DNA of 64,000 nt from Sordaria brevicollis (GCA_033439795.1 JAUTDP010000001.1:124001-188000); one strand, 5' to 3'; shown: positions 21,407-32,727, counted from the first letter of the stretch. Numbers and translations are program-made. The notes: generated by a model from the letters alone, not told the origin.

Positions 21407-23138
21407 GATGATTCGGTTGATGCGATTGATGTTGGGCCCTCTAGTTGGCTTGATAGTTGAGGCGGCCGTGTGTTGGGAAAGGGGGAATGTCTCAGATGGA
21501 TGGAGGAATGTGATTGAAGACTCTTTTAACCTCTTCCGACTGTTTCTCTTCCATGATGCCGAGGATGGGATTCGTCAGATCGGAACAAAAGGTCGTTCGA
21601 GGAGCTACGTTTTCCAGAAAGGATCAAAGTCCCTGTAGTCGTCCGACATCTGCAGGTTATTGTGCCTCTCCAACCAACACCGGTCACGTCGTAGTTTCAC
21701 GACTGGGGGGTCGAGGAGACTGCTTCCAAGGCGCCGATGTTCTGAACATGGCTCACAATGTTTGAACCGATTGGACCAAATTGATGCGTCGGAAAAGTTG
21801 ACGTTCTCGGTGATAGAATTGGCAAAATGGTTGGTCCCCGAGTGTTAGTCAATGGTAGTTGGGCGGTCGTAATTACTTGACAAATAAAGCACCATGCTTG
21901 TCGATGTAAGACGCGTGTGAGGAGTTCGAGTCCCAGAAAATGATGAAGGGTTTGGCGTGAACGACGACCCTCGGTCAGCGATTGCGCGGCATCTGAGCTG
22001 GCTGGACACAAAGCAACGGACCACGAATAGGACAAGGAGGGACGAAGTCCTGCCAACCTCGCATCGTCATCGGGTGCAATGTGCCAACCGCAAGGGGAAG
22101 AATAAAATTGTCTGGCTATCTCTTAAGACCCAAGGACGAGGATGGAATCCTGTTTGAGGGGTTGCGTAAGCTTGTTCATTGTCTGATGCGACACAGGTAC
22201 CGAGGCTAAATTGGAATCGCATCATCTTGGACGCAATACCAGCTTGACCACGAAGACAAACCTGCAATGTACGTCACTCGCGGTTCTGACTTCGGATTCT
22301 GTCTGCCTGTAGATGATGAAGCTTGCCTTTATGGATCCATGGCTCTCTGGCGTGGAATTCGATCTGGAAACGACACTGCGAGACCGATATTTGCATGCCC
22401 AACAACCATGTCCGGGAACCCGGTACTGAGACTAAACGCATGCCGTCAATGTCGACACGAACCCATGGGAATGGTTAATGTCTCGGGACTTGCGGAAACA
22501 GCGGTTCATGTTCCATGCCATCGGTCCAGAAAAAAAGTAAAATGCCAAGAAGATACAGGAAAAAACCGATATGTTGATTGTCAACTGGGGATTAAAACAC
22601 ATACAACCAAAAGAATAAACGACCAGTCCCTTTCTACCTGTACCGGGGACGGTTCCACGCCTGAACCACCAAGGGGACACCCCACGTATTCCTTGTGCGC
22701 CGTGTTCCTGGTATCGAATGCCCTTTCCCGTCTTATATCGGACCGTGAGACCCATTCCGACCGATCCTTTCCGGGCCAACCATCTCTTTAAACAGGCTCC
22801 CAACACTATGACCGTCCTGTTTTAAAAACCACCCACGCCCGTTCACCTTGCCTGTGTTGGATTTGCTGAACAGCAAGTCGAATGCCGACATCATGTTACT
22901 ATGCCGATGTCCGAGCAGCCAGATGAAGTTTGGGCTGATAGGATGAAGCAAATATGTGCAACGAGGACGGTGCCTCGATATTTCCGTGGTAAGATCTTTT
23001 AGGTGACCCTTACAAATACTCGACATTTGCCGATGCTCCGTCGCCAGCCGGTGGTATTAATGCAAATCGTGATCGTCGGAGGTGGCCGCTCGCACGGTTA
23101 TAGCAAGGCGTCTAACAAGGCCGAGTTTGTTCATCTAC
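21407..23138. other. intergenic, no convincing gene
   Basis: Contains the promoter of the secreted protein gene (left end) and the 3' flank of the GTPase gene (right end). A 174-codon plus frame (22267-22791) and a 124-codon minus frame overlap each other and show no domain or splice logic. A B-box-like GTTCGAGTCCC occurs near 21927 without a foldable tRNA. Confidence 0.5.
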
Positions 23139-24193
23139 CTATACGGACTGGTACAGGAGGAGTGGTTCGCCAACGTTGCTAATTTCGGGAATTGTGCATT
23201 TGAGATCGAAGGCTTTGGATAGTACAATCTTGAAGATCTGTGAAACGGTGAGAATCTGGACCAATGGCAGAAGATACAATACGACCTACCTTTTGAACAT
23301 TGATACTGTGACTCGTGCTGCTGAAGATCAGTGCCGCGCGCATCGCCTTGGCGAATCGCCGAGCCTGGAAACAGAAGCGTCAGCAAGCAAGAACTTTTGC
23401 CGTATACGCAAACACCCAATCCTACCTGGTTGGAAATTTCCTCCTGCTCCTCCCGTGATAGGTTCACAAAGTGGTCGTACTTTGTGCCTACGAGGACGGG
23501 AATGGCCGTCTTGTTGAACCCTCGCCCTTGACGATACCACTCCTTGATGCTGTTCAACGTGCTCTTGCGGGTCAGGTCGAACATGAACAGGATGGCCACG
23601 GCATCGTTGCACACGAGCGGCAACATATTGACGAACTCGCGTTGGCCGCCAAGATCCCAGATGCTGAAGGTGATCTCGGTGTTGCGGATGCTGATGGTCT
23701 TTTCCATGAAGTTGACGCCCAAGGTTTGGATGTAGTCTTCGTCCCAGCTGCCTTCGACATATTTGACCATCAAACTTGTCTTGCCAATCTGAGCATCGCC
23801 AACCATGCCGACCTTGATGACAACGTGGTTGCGCCCGTTGGCCTGCTCGCTTGAACTCCCTGCAGCAGCTGTCCTGGAGCCGTGTTCTGCGGATTGGGAT
23901 GGGTTCTGGCCTCCGAGACCCGATGGCGGTCGTGATATGGAAGCCTGGGGTGCTGGTGGTGTGGCATATCGGTCTGACTCGAAGTTGTCGTGCTGGGAAT
24001 ATGAGCGTGGTGAGCTGTTAAGGTTCTGGTCGAATTGCTGCTGATAGTGGCGATCTGGGAAGCCATTCTCGTTGGGTGTGATCTGGGGTGAATCTTCGAG
24101 GCCACCCATGTTGTCATCTGGCATGTTGTTGTGAGGAAGCTGAGCCTCGTTTGGGCTGATAGTTTGATCGTGATCCATCACCACGGTGTCCAT
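23139..24193 (-). CDS. spg1: Spg1/Tem1-type Ras-like GTPase of the septation initiation network
   Basis: Three exons, 24193-23426, 23364-23290 and 23237-23139, all phase 0, give 313 residues. About 120 disordered residues precede the GTPase core. The motifs are P-loop GDAQIGKTS (132-140), switch I Thr157, WDLGGQ (179-184), and GTKYD (236-240). Splicing supplies the end [22 protein letters not shown]... and [16 protein letters not shown], which is the conserved C-terminus of the Spg1/Tem1 group; there is no prenylation cysteine motif. These GTPases act at spindle pole bodies to start the kinase cascade (Cdc7/Sid2 in fission yeast) that triggers septation. The long N-terminal extension is usual in filamentous fungi. 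A very long 5' leader is likely. The symbol is taken from the fission yeast ortholog. Confidence 0.93.
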
Positions 24194-26574
24194 GTTGCTG
24201 TTGCTGTTATCGACGAACTGGTCCGTGGACCCCGCGGAGAAGGGCGAGAGGTCCTGCTTGACTGTGGATGAGAGGGAGGGGCAGGCAGGGAGGCTCGGCC
24301 GTCGCTGGTGGGCTGTCCGTGCGGACGAGAGTGTAAGACAGGAGCGAAAGGGGTCGGACGGGAGGGATTAAGCTATCGGTTTGTCGTGGTCCGTTTGTGT
24401 TGTTTGGTGAAACCCCGTATGACGCTTTCCTCGTGGGTTCGGGCGGCAAGCGGGGAGCGGCTAGACGGGCGAGATGGGGGAAGTTGGAGAGTGCTGATCG
24501 AGACGGCGCGGTCGGATGTGTTGGCCGTGGTTAAAGGACGGATGGGTATATGGTTGCGTGTTATTGACTGGTGTTCGGCTTAATTGCTTGCTTGTATGGT
24601 GCTCGTTTCTTGCTTGCTTGCTACCTGGGAGGCAGACAAAGTGTGGTTCGCCGGGTCGGAGGTGGAAGAAAGATGCAACGCAATCGGGGATGGTGCGATA
24701 ATGGACTGGGGAGCGAGCGTGGGTTTCACGAGGCTCTGGAGACTGTGGAATGGAGACGGCGACGAATGGATGGCAGCTGAAAGCCGTGAGCGGAGTAGAG
24801 GTAGTGATGCTGGAGCACTCGTCGACTGGAGTGGAAGATTGAGAAGTGGGATTGAAGAAGATGGGGGATGGAAGAACGAATCGATAGATGGAATGAATGG
24901 AAGTGGATTGATCAAGCAAGTTACATGCAAGGAGTTGGACCGGCGCGATTGATGGATGTTGGCTTCCACTTTGGCTTCGTTTCTGGCTATGGTAGAGGCT
25001 AGACTGGGACACTCCCGCACCGGACACGCAAGGACGGGACCTGGTCGATGTGTGCTTCAAGACTGCTTGGTGCTGCCGCTGTGCAGGGCTGGCGGCGCTG
25101 ACGGGCAGCAGAGTGACGGACAGGACGATGACGGGAAATGGGGTTGCAACTTGCAACTTGCTAGGCGTGCACGGGCCAAGGGGGAGGAGCTCCAAATCCG
25201 CTTTGGATGAATGTCGTCGAATCGATCAGACGAAGGCCCCACTTGAGAATCGCAGAAAGTGGATCCGCCGGCCGGTCTTGGCTTGGCTAGGCGCCCGTTG
25301 CTCTTTCTCACAAGTCGTTGGCGTCAAGAGATGTCAGCAATCCTCATGTGTGCGCGCGCTTGCGGCTGCTCCGTTCTCCGTTTGCAAGGGTAGCTCCTCT
25401 TTAATCAAACTACTGTATGAAAATATTCAGCTGGGTCGACGACAAGCCCGAGTCAGCACGTGGCAGATGGGCAGTTCTGTAATCCAATTTGGACAACGAG
25501 ATATTGCCGATGGCCATCACGATAAGACAACCCCCGCGGCAGAAAGATGACAGCTGAAGGAGGACATTTGGCCCCTGGCAACGTCACGGCAACCGACCCT
25601 CCTCGTCTAATTCTCACGTCTCACCTTTATATGACACGGCAGTTAGATATGTTTGGGATGGTGTGGTAAGAAGGGCAGAAGGGCATGGTGACACGACCGA
25701 GGGGCTCGACCGTTGAAGACAGACGGGAGATAGCGACAACTCCGAACCGGAAATGTTGAACATCACGAAGACAAAACAAAACAACGTTAACAAAAGAGGT
25801 CCTCCAAATGTAAACAACACATCCACATCCGGGCCCTTGCAGCGTCTGAACCTCATCGGAAGCATCAACCTATGGCAGGCTGCATGTGAGAGCAAGCCAT
25901 AGCATCGTGCATCGCTCACTTGCGATTTTCCATCTTGTTTCCCCGTCCCCAACTGTCCATTCAGCCCACCGACTCGATGGCTAAATGCCATGCTTCATCG
26001 TTCCAATGTCGAATCTAATATCGTGGGGGTTGGTGCCGACAGTGGACACTCCATTTGCAAGTCCATGTGCCATGTGTTGACCGGTGACGTGCTTCTTGAT
26101 TTCTTGATCTTCCCCAGATCCGGCCCGTTCCACTTCCACACCTTGATGGCCCGCGTCCGGCCAGTCCATGCTTCCCCAATGCTGCCTTACATAAGCAGAG
26201 TTGCATTCGACTGCCGAAGTACCTTGCCGGACATGTCTTTTGAGAATTCAAGACTGGGGAAAGTGCTTGCAGGCAGGTGCAGCAAACAGTCACGATTCCA
26301 GGCAACTGTGACTCCCGCTGTTCGGTTCCTTGGTCTTGGCAACCCGGCCTTGACAGCTGCTGGCCCCGAGTCTAGCCGTTTGTCGGGTGGCCGGCAGCCC
26401 GTTTTTGTCGTCATTCGAACTCCGGGTCGCTGTCACTTTTCCGAACTTCTGCTGGCCGGCGCATTGACAATTGAACACTAACAAACCAACACCCACCCGT
26501 CCACCACCACCAAGCCAAGCCGATCCGATATACACGCGACCCTTCCGTCCAAACCACCCTCACCAACCGTCACA
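24194..26574. other. divergent promoter and long leader of the GTPase gene
   Basis: On the minus strand roughly 24200-25200 is C/T/A-rich, as in long fungal 5' leaders, and includes a 244-codon upstream frame (25195-24461) with no domain. The right part is presumably the promoter of the H-protein gene. No independent gene was found. Confidence 0.5.
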
Positions 26575-27254
26575 ATGGCCTCAATCGCTGCTCGCTGCCT
26601 CAGGACCGCTGCCCGTCCTTCTGTTGTCTCTGCCTTCACCCAGAGCTCCGTCCGCATTGCGCGCCCCTTCTCCGTTACTGCCAACAGTGAGCTACCCGTT
26701 CCCGTCTCCATCAGCCGATGCCCTTCCCGATAGCGGAGCCTCTCCCATTTCCGTTGCGCCATGATTCACACAACAAGAACAACACCAACACATGCGCACA
26801 CAATGCGCAATCGCAACAACAAAATTGCTAACCAGCATCACCAATCGCACTAGATGAGGTGAGGAAGTACACCCGCGCCCACGAGTGGGTCGAGCTCTCG
26901 GACGACAAGAAGACCGGTTACGTCGGTATCACCGACTACGCTTCCCACCAGCTCGGCGACGTTGTCTTCGTCGAGCTTCCCGAGGAGGGCAAGGAGGTCC
27001 AGGCCGGTGATGTCCTTGGTGCCGTCGAGTCCGTCAAGTCTGCCGCCGACATCAACGCCCCCATCACCTGCAAGGTCATTGCCGCCAACACTTCGCTCGA
27101 GGAGACTCCTTCCCTGATCAACAAGGCTCCCGAGGACCACGGTGCCAGCGGCGGTTGGGTTGCCAAGATCCAGGTTGGCGAGGAGGGTGTTGCCGACCTC
27201 GAGCAGCTCATGGAGGAGGCCGCCTACAAGGAGTTCACTGCCGAGGAGCACTAA
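26575..27254 (+). CDS. gcvH: glycine cleavage system H protein, mitochondrial
   Basis: Exons 26575-26686 and 26854-27254 give 170 residues. The 167-nt intron has a GTGAGC donor and a GCTAACC branch. The split codon joins ...SVTAN to NEVRKYTRAHEW. Residues 1-35 are Arg/Ser/Ala-rich without acids, a mitochondrial presequence. The mature part is a full lipoyl domain: HEWV, GYVGITDYASHQLGD, and ESVKSA with the lipoyl-accepting lysine at residue 99. H protein carries the aminomethyl group between the P, T and L proteins of the glycine decarboxylase complex in the matrix, and is also an entry point for lipoate synthesis. The start ATG has a strong context (GTCACAATGG). No neighbours belong to the same pathway. 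Confidence 0.95.
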
Positions 27255-27723
27255 ACGATTACCGATGAGAGATGAGATAAAACAATGGGGCGCTTGTGAC
27301 GGAGAAAAAAAGATTTAATGAATTGCTTGGTGTATATTTGGCTATATCATGACGGAACCCGGGGAAATGGTTACGGGGATCAACTCAATTTCGGACAGTT
27401 CAACCTGCTTTTAGACAAACAACATTGGAGGGCCCAAGAAAGTACGCCCAAACAAGAAAGTACTTGTATCATCAGACGGCGAAGGGTGGTGTTTGGTAGT
27501 TTATGCATACATCGAATTGGAGTTCAATGGACAAGCATGCAATCGGACGTACAGAAAAATTCATGTCAGGTTTTGTTTGTGCATGGAAAACGTGAAGCAG
27601 ATCGTAAACTCCCATGGTTGCGCCTCGCATACCTCTCTAGCTTTTTAGTCCGCCCGCAGAAAACATGGCGCCAGCTTTTCATCCTCTTCTATCGTACAAC
27701 AAAAGACATGCAGAACGCCCAAA
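27255..27723. other. intergenic between convergent genes
   Basis: Short stretch holding the 3' UTRs of the H-protein (+) and porphobilinogen deaminase (-) genes. A 141-codon plus-strand frame (27318-27743) runs antisense into the deaminase 3' end and is taken as chance. Confidence 0.55.
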
Positions 27724-28737
27724 TCAGAGATCGCCAACCTTGAGCGCACCACCCGAGGCACGACCCTGGTTGACAAAGTCCAAGATCTTCTGCGCGCCCC
27801 TCTTGGCCAAATCCTCTGCCAGCTCCTTACCCATCTTCTCGGCCTCCTCAATCGTCTTGATGACCTCCACACTCTGGCCATCCACGCTCTCCTTTCCATC
27901 CAAGCTAACCACCGTCGCCTTGAGTTGCAACTTATCCTCGCCCACCCACTTGGTCTCAACACCAATCGGCACACTGCACCCGCCCTCGAGGCTCCTCATG
28001 ACCGCCCTCTCCGCAAACGTAGCCAGCATCGTCTTCTCATGACACAACGGCTTGATAATCTCCAAAGTCTTCTCATCCCCCTCCCTAATCTCCATCGCCA
28101 ACGCTCCCTGACCGACAGCATGCAACATACCACCCCCCTCCGTCGTCGAATCTAACCACTGCGCAATGCGCTCATCATATCCCATCCTCAACAACCCCGC
28201 CGCGGCCAGAATGATACAATCATAATCCTCCTCATCACACTTCCTCATTCTCGTCTCAATGTTTCCCCGCACATCCTTAAACACCAGTCCCGGATACCGT
28301 CTCCTAAGCTGCGCCGCGCGTCTGACGGAGCTGGTTCCCACAATCGCTCCTTCAGGCAGATCGGCAAGGGTCTTGTATTTTCCTTCCTCAGCCCACTTCT
28401 TCTTCATCACCACCACGTCGCGGGGGTCTTCACGCTCGGTGACGACGCCGATCTTGCCGCCCTCTGGCAAGGTGGTGGGCACGTCCTTGAGACAGTGGAC
28501 GATGAAGTCGACTTCGTTGTTGAAGAGCTTGGCTTCGAGTTCGTTGGTCCAGAGCCCCTTTCCGAGGGAAGGGAGGGAGGCGGTTTGGTTCTTGTCTCCC
28601 AGGGTGGCGAGGGCGTGGACTTGGAAGTGGATGTTGGGGTGGTGAGGCTGGAGGGAGGCGATGACGAGTTCGACTTGTCGGAGGGCGAGCGCCGAGCGGC
28701 GGGTGCCGATGTGGACTGTTTGTTTTTGTTCAGACAT
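27724..28737 (-). CDS. HEM3: porphobilinogen deaminase (hydroxymethylbilane synthase)
   Basis: A single exon encodes 337 residues from the ATG at 28737 (context CAATCACCATG). The frame is open 40 codons further upstream, but that part is low-complexity Gln/Thr/Ser and unlike the family. The enzyme joins four porphobilinogens into hydroxymethylbilane, the third step of haem synthesis after ALA formation, in the cytosol. Visible hallmarks are GTRRSALALRQ at the N-terminus, the catalytic aspartate in HCLKDVPT (Asp85), arginines in TSSVRRAAQLRRR and RGNIETR for substrate binding, and EGGCSVPIGV with the dipyrromethane-cofactor cysteine (Cys254). Length matches fungal enzymes. The symbol follows budding yeast. 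Confidence 0.95.
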   Translation of the reverse strand: MSEQKQTVHIGTRRSALALRQVELVIASLQPHHPNIHFQVHALATLGDKNQTASLPSLGKGLWTNELEAKLFNNEVDFIVHCLKDVPTTLPEGGKIGVVTEREDPRDVVVMKKKWAEEGKYKTLADLPEGAIVGTSSVRRAAQLRRRYPGLVFKDVRGNIETRMRKCDEEDYDCIILAAAGLLRMGYDERIAQWLDSTTEGGGMLHAVGQGALAMEIREGDEKTLEIIKPLCHEKTMLATFAERAVMRSLEGGCSVPIGVETKWVGEDKLQLKATVVSLDGKESVDGQSVEVIKTIEEAEKMGKELAEDLAKRGAQKILDFVNQGRASGGALKVGDL

Positions 28738-29631
28738 GGTGATTGTGGTTTGTGGTGTTGACTGGTGAGTGAAAGTGGTGATGAGAGATGACTGATGTTG
28801 CGAGTGAGTATCGCAAGGTGTCGCAAAATTGTTTTTTTGTTTCTGCTTCCTGCGCAAGTTGATTGGCGAAAAGGACGAAGATCTGGAAATCTATCAATCG
28901 TAAAAAGGTCCTTTGTCAATGAACCGAGTCAAGAGGAAAGTCTGGGGAAGGAAGCTGTTTCAGGAAATGTGACAGAGGGGCAACTTCGCAATCTGGAGCC
29001 GGGGACAGCGGGAACCACCCCGCCGCCAAGACCTCGGACAGGGGAAAGTTCAGATGCCCGCTCGCGGGACCCACTTTGTGAGACGGCGCCGGTGGAGACC
29101 CGTGAAATCCTCTGCCTCCGGCACCGGGACAAGGAAATGTCCTCCGCTTTTGCTGCCGGCCGGCATCCGTTGGCACGTGCTTCACGCCGGCGATGTAATC
29201 GACTGGGTAGGCGAGAAAAGTACAGGGTAGGTGAGTAAAATCGCGTTTCGCCATTCACCGCGACACTTGACCAAACATTTCGTTCGTCGTGGGTCACTTC
29301 CCTCTGACCCAGCTCACAACACCACCAATCTTCGACTGGAGAGAATAACAATTATTCGATTTCTAGGTGTCTGATGCTACTTTTTACGACTAATCATCAA
29401 AGCTTTTGTTCTCAGGTGTCCGTTTGCTTTCCAATCCGTTCATTTCGGCCATCTCTTCGTCATTATCAGGGGTTTCTTCCGCGCGGTTCTCATCCAAAGC
29501 CCGTCATCCCAAATGTCGGGTCCGCCTTTCGCTGTGTTCCACTCGTTTGCACGTCCAATTCGAAGCACTCGAGTCCCCAACGCTCTCAGCGTTTCTATTT
29601 CAGTCCACTCAGTCCTCAGACAACCAACAAT
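28738..29631. other. intergenic, promoter of the deaminase gene
   Basis: Upstream sequence of the deaminase gene and downstream flank of the PLAC8 locus. A plus-strand frame at 29406-29744 begins with a presequence-like stretch but overlaps the PLAC8 reading frame and ends without a domain; not accepted as a gene. Confidence 0.5.
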
Positions 29632-30441
29632 TCAGCTCTTATTCCCGCTCCTCCTCTCCGCGCCCCTCCGATCCAAGAACTGTTCTAGCAAATAATGCGC
29701 CCTCGTTCCAATGCTCATGCTCGATGCGCTCAATGCCGGACTAGCGGCAGCCACTCTCTTGGGCGGGGGATTTCTCGATTCCGGACTCTTTGCTTGCGAA
29801 CTCACTGGCCCAGTCCCGGTCCCGGTCCCGGTCTCGGTCGGCGGCTTCACATCTTCAGCCGACAGGTCAGCCTGAGGCGAAACTTTGGCACCTCCTGTCA
29901 AATCGCGGATGTGTTCAGCCGATCGCCTCGGGCTTCCGACCCGACTGTCGTGACGTAGGGAGTGAGGTCTTCCACCTGCAACTCTCGATGCCAGGCCTGG
30001 ACTTGCGATCCTGGCGTCCAAAGTGAGGTTATGGTTCTCGCGACCAGGACTGGGGCTTGGCGTGGCAATTTGTCTGTCCTCGAGAAGATCATGTGGGCGT
30101 GTCGTCGCAGGAGGGGTCGGGACACGTTGGTCGAGATGGATGCCGTGTCTGAACGGGCTTCCGGTTCTCGGAACAGTCAGACGCTTGTCCTCAGAAATCC
30201 TGTGGTCAAGGATGGAGGTCGGCTTGGGCGAGTTGATGCGAGGATCCGACTCGATCGGGTGGTCTCTCATTCTGACGGCATTCAACGCAATCTTGGGGTC
30301 CATATGCAGATCGTGTGACTCATGCTGTTGGTTAGGCATGTCGAGGACGGCATCTTTACGAAGGTCGTGAGCTTCAGCCTGCGGAGGTACCCCGATCAGA
30401 TGGTCGGTGCCTAGATCATGCGGTCGCGAGCGAGCCACATC
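29632..30441 (-). other. orphaned in-frame continuation of the PLAC8 gene beyond TAG
   Basis: Directly after the TAG at 30444-30442 the same frame stays open for 269 codons to a stop at 29632. It continues the repeat pattern found before the stop: about nine further copies of a unit of the form xxH-x-L/I-xx-D-xx-I/V-xx-P (for example SRPHDLGTDHLIGVPP). The end is a Ser/Pro-rich segment and a short basic tail. It is therefore either the lost C-terminus of the PLAC8 protein or reached by stop-codon readthrough. Confidence 0.7.
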
Positions 30442-32202
30442 CTACACCAGCTGCTCGTCAATGCTAAGGCGGTGGCGGGCATCTCTAGGAGGGACCGTTT
30501 CGAGCTGAGGATCGTGCGAAATGTCGTGAGGACGGTTGCCGACTGGCTCTCCTCCCACTCGTTCTCGAATCCTTTCCCTGATGCCGGTCTCTTCCTCCTC
30601 CACAGTAACAACCTTGGGAGACTGGTTGGCCATGTCACGGAGGGAAGTAAGTTGCTCGAGGGCGGATGGCTTCCTACTTGGTGTCTCCGAGTGGGCAGAA
30701 GAAGGAAATGCGCCGGGAAGCTGGGGTAGGCGTGTGTTGGAGGTACCAGCAGGGACCGTTATCAAGGGTGGCATAGCTGGTGTGTCAAATGCGCCAGGAA
30801 AATGCGGAAGGCGAGGGGGTGCATCGAGGGAGCTACTTGGGGCCGCGGCTGGTATGTTTCCAAACATCATGTCGGCGGACGGGTGGTCAAATTCTTCGGA
30901 GAACCTGGACTTGCGCACTGGGATCCGAGACGTTCTAATGTTGGGTGCCTTGCGAGAGATATCGGGGGATGGTACACGCTCAAGTTCCGGAAATTCCGCA
31001 AGCGCTTCATCGATTCCAGTTCTGTCCTCCGACAGTCGAATATCCAGGGATCGTTGTGAAGTTGGCGGTGAATCGGAACTGGATCGCGGAACGTTGGACC
31101 GTGGTGTCTCGAGTCGATCAGGCCGGAACTCAGGGCTTCGCTCATTGTTGGAACTTGATTCGTCTGGGCATGGTTCCTTGGCCTGAACGGGGGCTTCCAG
31201 TCGATCGACTTCCGGGCTTTCATATTTGCCGGATCTGCCGTGGTCACGAGTTGGGATTGGCGAATGGATGGGAGCGTTGCTGGTGGTGACATGAATGACA
31301 GGCGGGCTGGTTGTTCTCTGGAAGGTATTCATAGCCGGACCCAGAATGGCGCTTTTCTTCCTTTCCTCCGCGGCTTGGTTGTCCGCTTCTCCGATAGGAG
31401 TCAGAGTTCCCTCTCTGCTGCGACGTTGAATGGCATTCGAAGGGCCAGCCTCGGTCACATAGCCGACTTCATTGGGATACGATGCGGCCACGTTTGGTGC
31501 CGTTCCCTGACCTGGTTCGTAGAAGTGCACTTCTCGCATATGAGGCTGGCCATCCGGCGGCGTTGCGTTTTCGGGAGAAGTGATGGGCTTCAGAATGCCC
31601 CGAGGGGTCGTCATCCGCGGCTCCGGCTTGTATCCATCAGGTTTCATGGCATAGATGGGCTGGTAGTTCTCGCCAAGAGGTCTCGGAGGCGACAGATCGT
31701 CTTCTCTCTTCATGCCCTCTCGTTGGCGGATCTCGAGATCATTCCGAACCAAGGAACATGGCTGGCAGAAAATACCTTTGGTTATGTCGTCCCCTGGAGT
31801 GCCCTTGATACCGTATTTCTCACGGATCCGAGTGGTTTCCCTGCCGGTGTAGACGCCGCTGCCGACATCTTGTTTCATGTTAACCAATGATCACAGACCA
31901 AGGAAGAGAGAATGAGACGGCAACATACACAAACCCCCGATACAAAGGGCGGAATAGTTCCAACAAGTGGGGTTGAAGTCTTTGTAACCGGTTAGATCCA
32001 ATGGATCATGGCTCTGTTCCATCAAGTTCAAGCGATGGCGGGTGCGACCAAACATCTCGCACGGAATAAAACATGATCGAACAAAATCATCGTCGTCCCC
32101 GGGATCATAAAGATTGATTTTCCAGTCATTATCTGGGATTTCGGGCGGCCTGGACGATGTGCTGCTTTCTGGTTTGCTCGACATTTCTTCTCGTTCCGAC
32201 AT
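30442..32202 (-). CDS. PLAC8-domain protein, apparently truncated by in-frame TAG
   Basis: Exons 32202-31929 and 31868-30442 give 566 residues. The donor is GTATGT and the acceptor ACAAG follows a TTAAC branch; the split codon becomes TAT. The PLAC8 (DUF614) cysteine signature spans the junction: SCFIPCEMFGRTRHRL, FNPTCWNYSALCIGGL, then TRIREKYGI and GIFCQPCSLVRNDLEIRQRE. The family is membrane-associated, acting in cadmium/calcium handling or cell-size control in plants and animals; its role in fungi is unclear. The remaining 430 residues are disordered and end inside a degenerate HDL..D..I..P repeat. An upstream Met (32304) would add 34 residues. The stop at 30444 cuts the repeat array; see the continuation at 29632-30441. 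Confidence 0.75.
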
Positions 32203-32402
32203 TGCGAATGTCGCAGAGGATGTGGGAAAACGACTGGATGTTGCGGAAAATAATGATGCTGGCTTTGCGTGAAGGGATAATGCCGGGATGATGGCCGAGA
32301 GCAAATGAGTGGCTGGGATGAACTGGAGAAGTGTTCCGCGAAGGAAACCGTCAGTTCAACAGAGCGAGGTCAATGTTTGTTGATTAACCACATCACGGGC
32401 GC

Positions 32403-32698
32403 ATGCTGGGTGTTATCATGGGCTCCTTCCTCATACTTGATAATTTGCTGATGAGAGAGGTAGGTGTCGGCGACATCAAGTTACGCTTGCTTCAGCTTTT
32501 CAACATGCCGAACTCTCCAACTCAAAAGGACATTGCGTCATCGAAGGTTGTCCAGGATATGCTCGGTAAGTCACAAATGAAAAGCGGCTTCGAAGAAATC
32601 GCGGTCGTCTGGCTAACATGGTCAATTTGACAGATATAATTACACGCTCGCTCGCTCATCCTTGGCCGAGGGCAGGTCCAGATTATGTTTCTTCTTAG
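32403..32698 (+). CDS. candidate spliced micro-gene, 75 aa
   Basis: Exons 32403-32565 and 32634-32698 give 75 residues. The 68-nt intron is textbook for this genome: GTAAGT donor, GGCTAAC branch, TTTGACAG acceptor. Splicing keeps the frame open to TAG at 32698, while the unspliced frame reads on in unrelated sequence. The central part (VGDIKLRLLQLFNMPNSPTQ then KDIASSKVVQDMLD) has coding-like codons and looks like a helical soluble peptide; the first 16 residues are hydrophobic. The start could instead be a later Met with a better context (32418 or the Met of MPNSP). It lies between two minus-strand genes, ending 30 bp from the stop of the next. I do not recognise it. Confidence 0.5.
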
Positions 32699-32727
32699 TC
32701 TTCCACGCCCACAGTATCGCCTCCGCT

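Noticed and set aside
21843..21945. B-box-like GTTCGAGTCCC with a loose A-box, possible tRNA
   Set aside because: T stem and acceptor do not pair, no T-run terminator; unlike the stronger case at 1797-1868.
22267..22791. 174-codon plus-strand frame
   Set aside because: Overlaps a minus-strand frame of similar length, no splice logic, no recognisable sequence.
27318..27743. 141-codon plus-strand frame in the 3' region of the deaminase gene
   Set aside because: Antisense to the 3' end of a certain gene, with no domain or coding bias.
28738..28857. 40-codon N-terminal extension of porphobilinogen deaminase
   Set aside because: Low-complexity and unlike the family; the Met at 28737 has a much better start context and the right N-terminus.
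29406..29744. Plus-strand frame starting with a mitochondrial-presequence-like stretch
   Set aside because: Runs into the opposite strand of the PLAC8 frame; after the first 35 residues it is low-complexity Ser with no domain.
30408..30444. Intron from GTGTAGG to CTAG that would remove the PLAC8 TAG
   Set aside because: Only 37 nt long and without a branch site, below the size of any other intron here.
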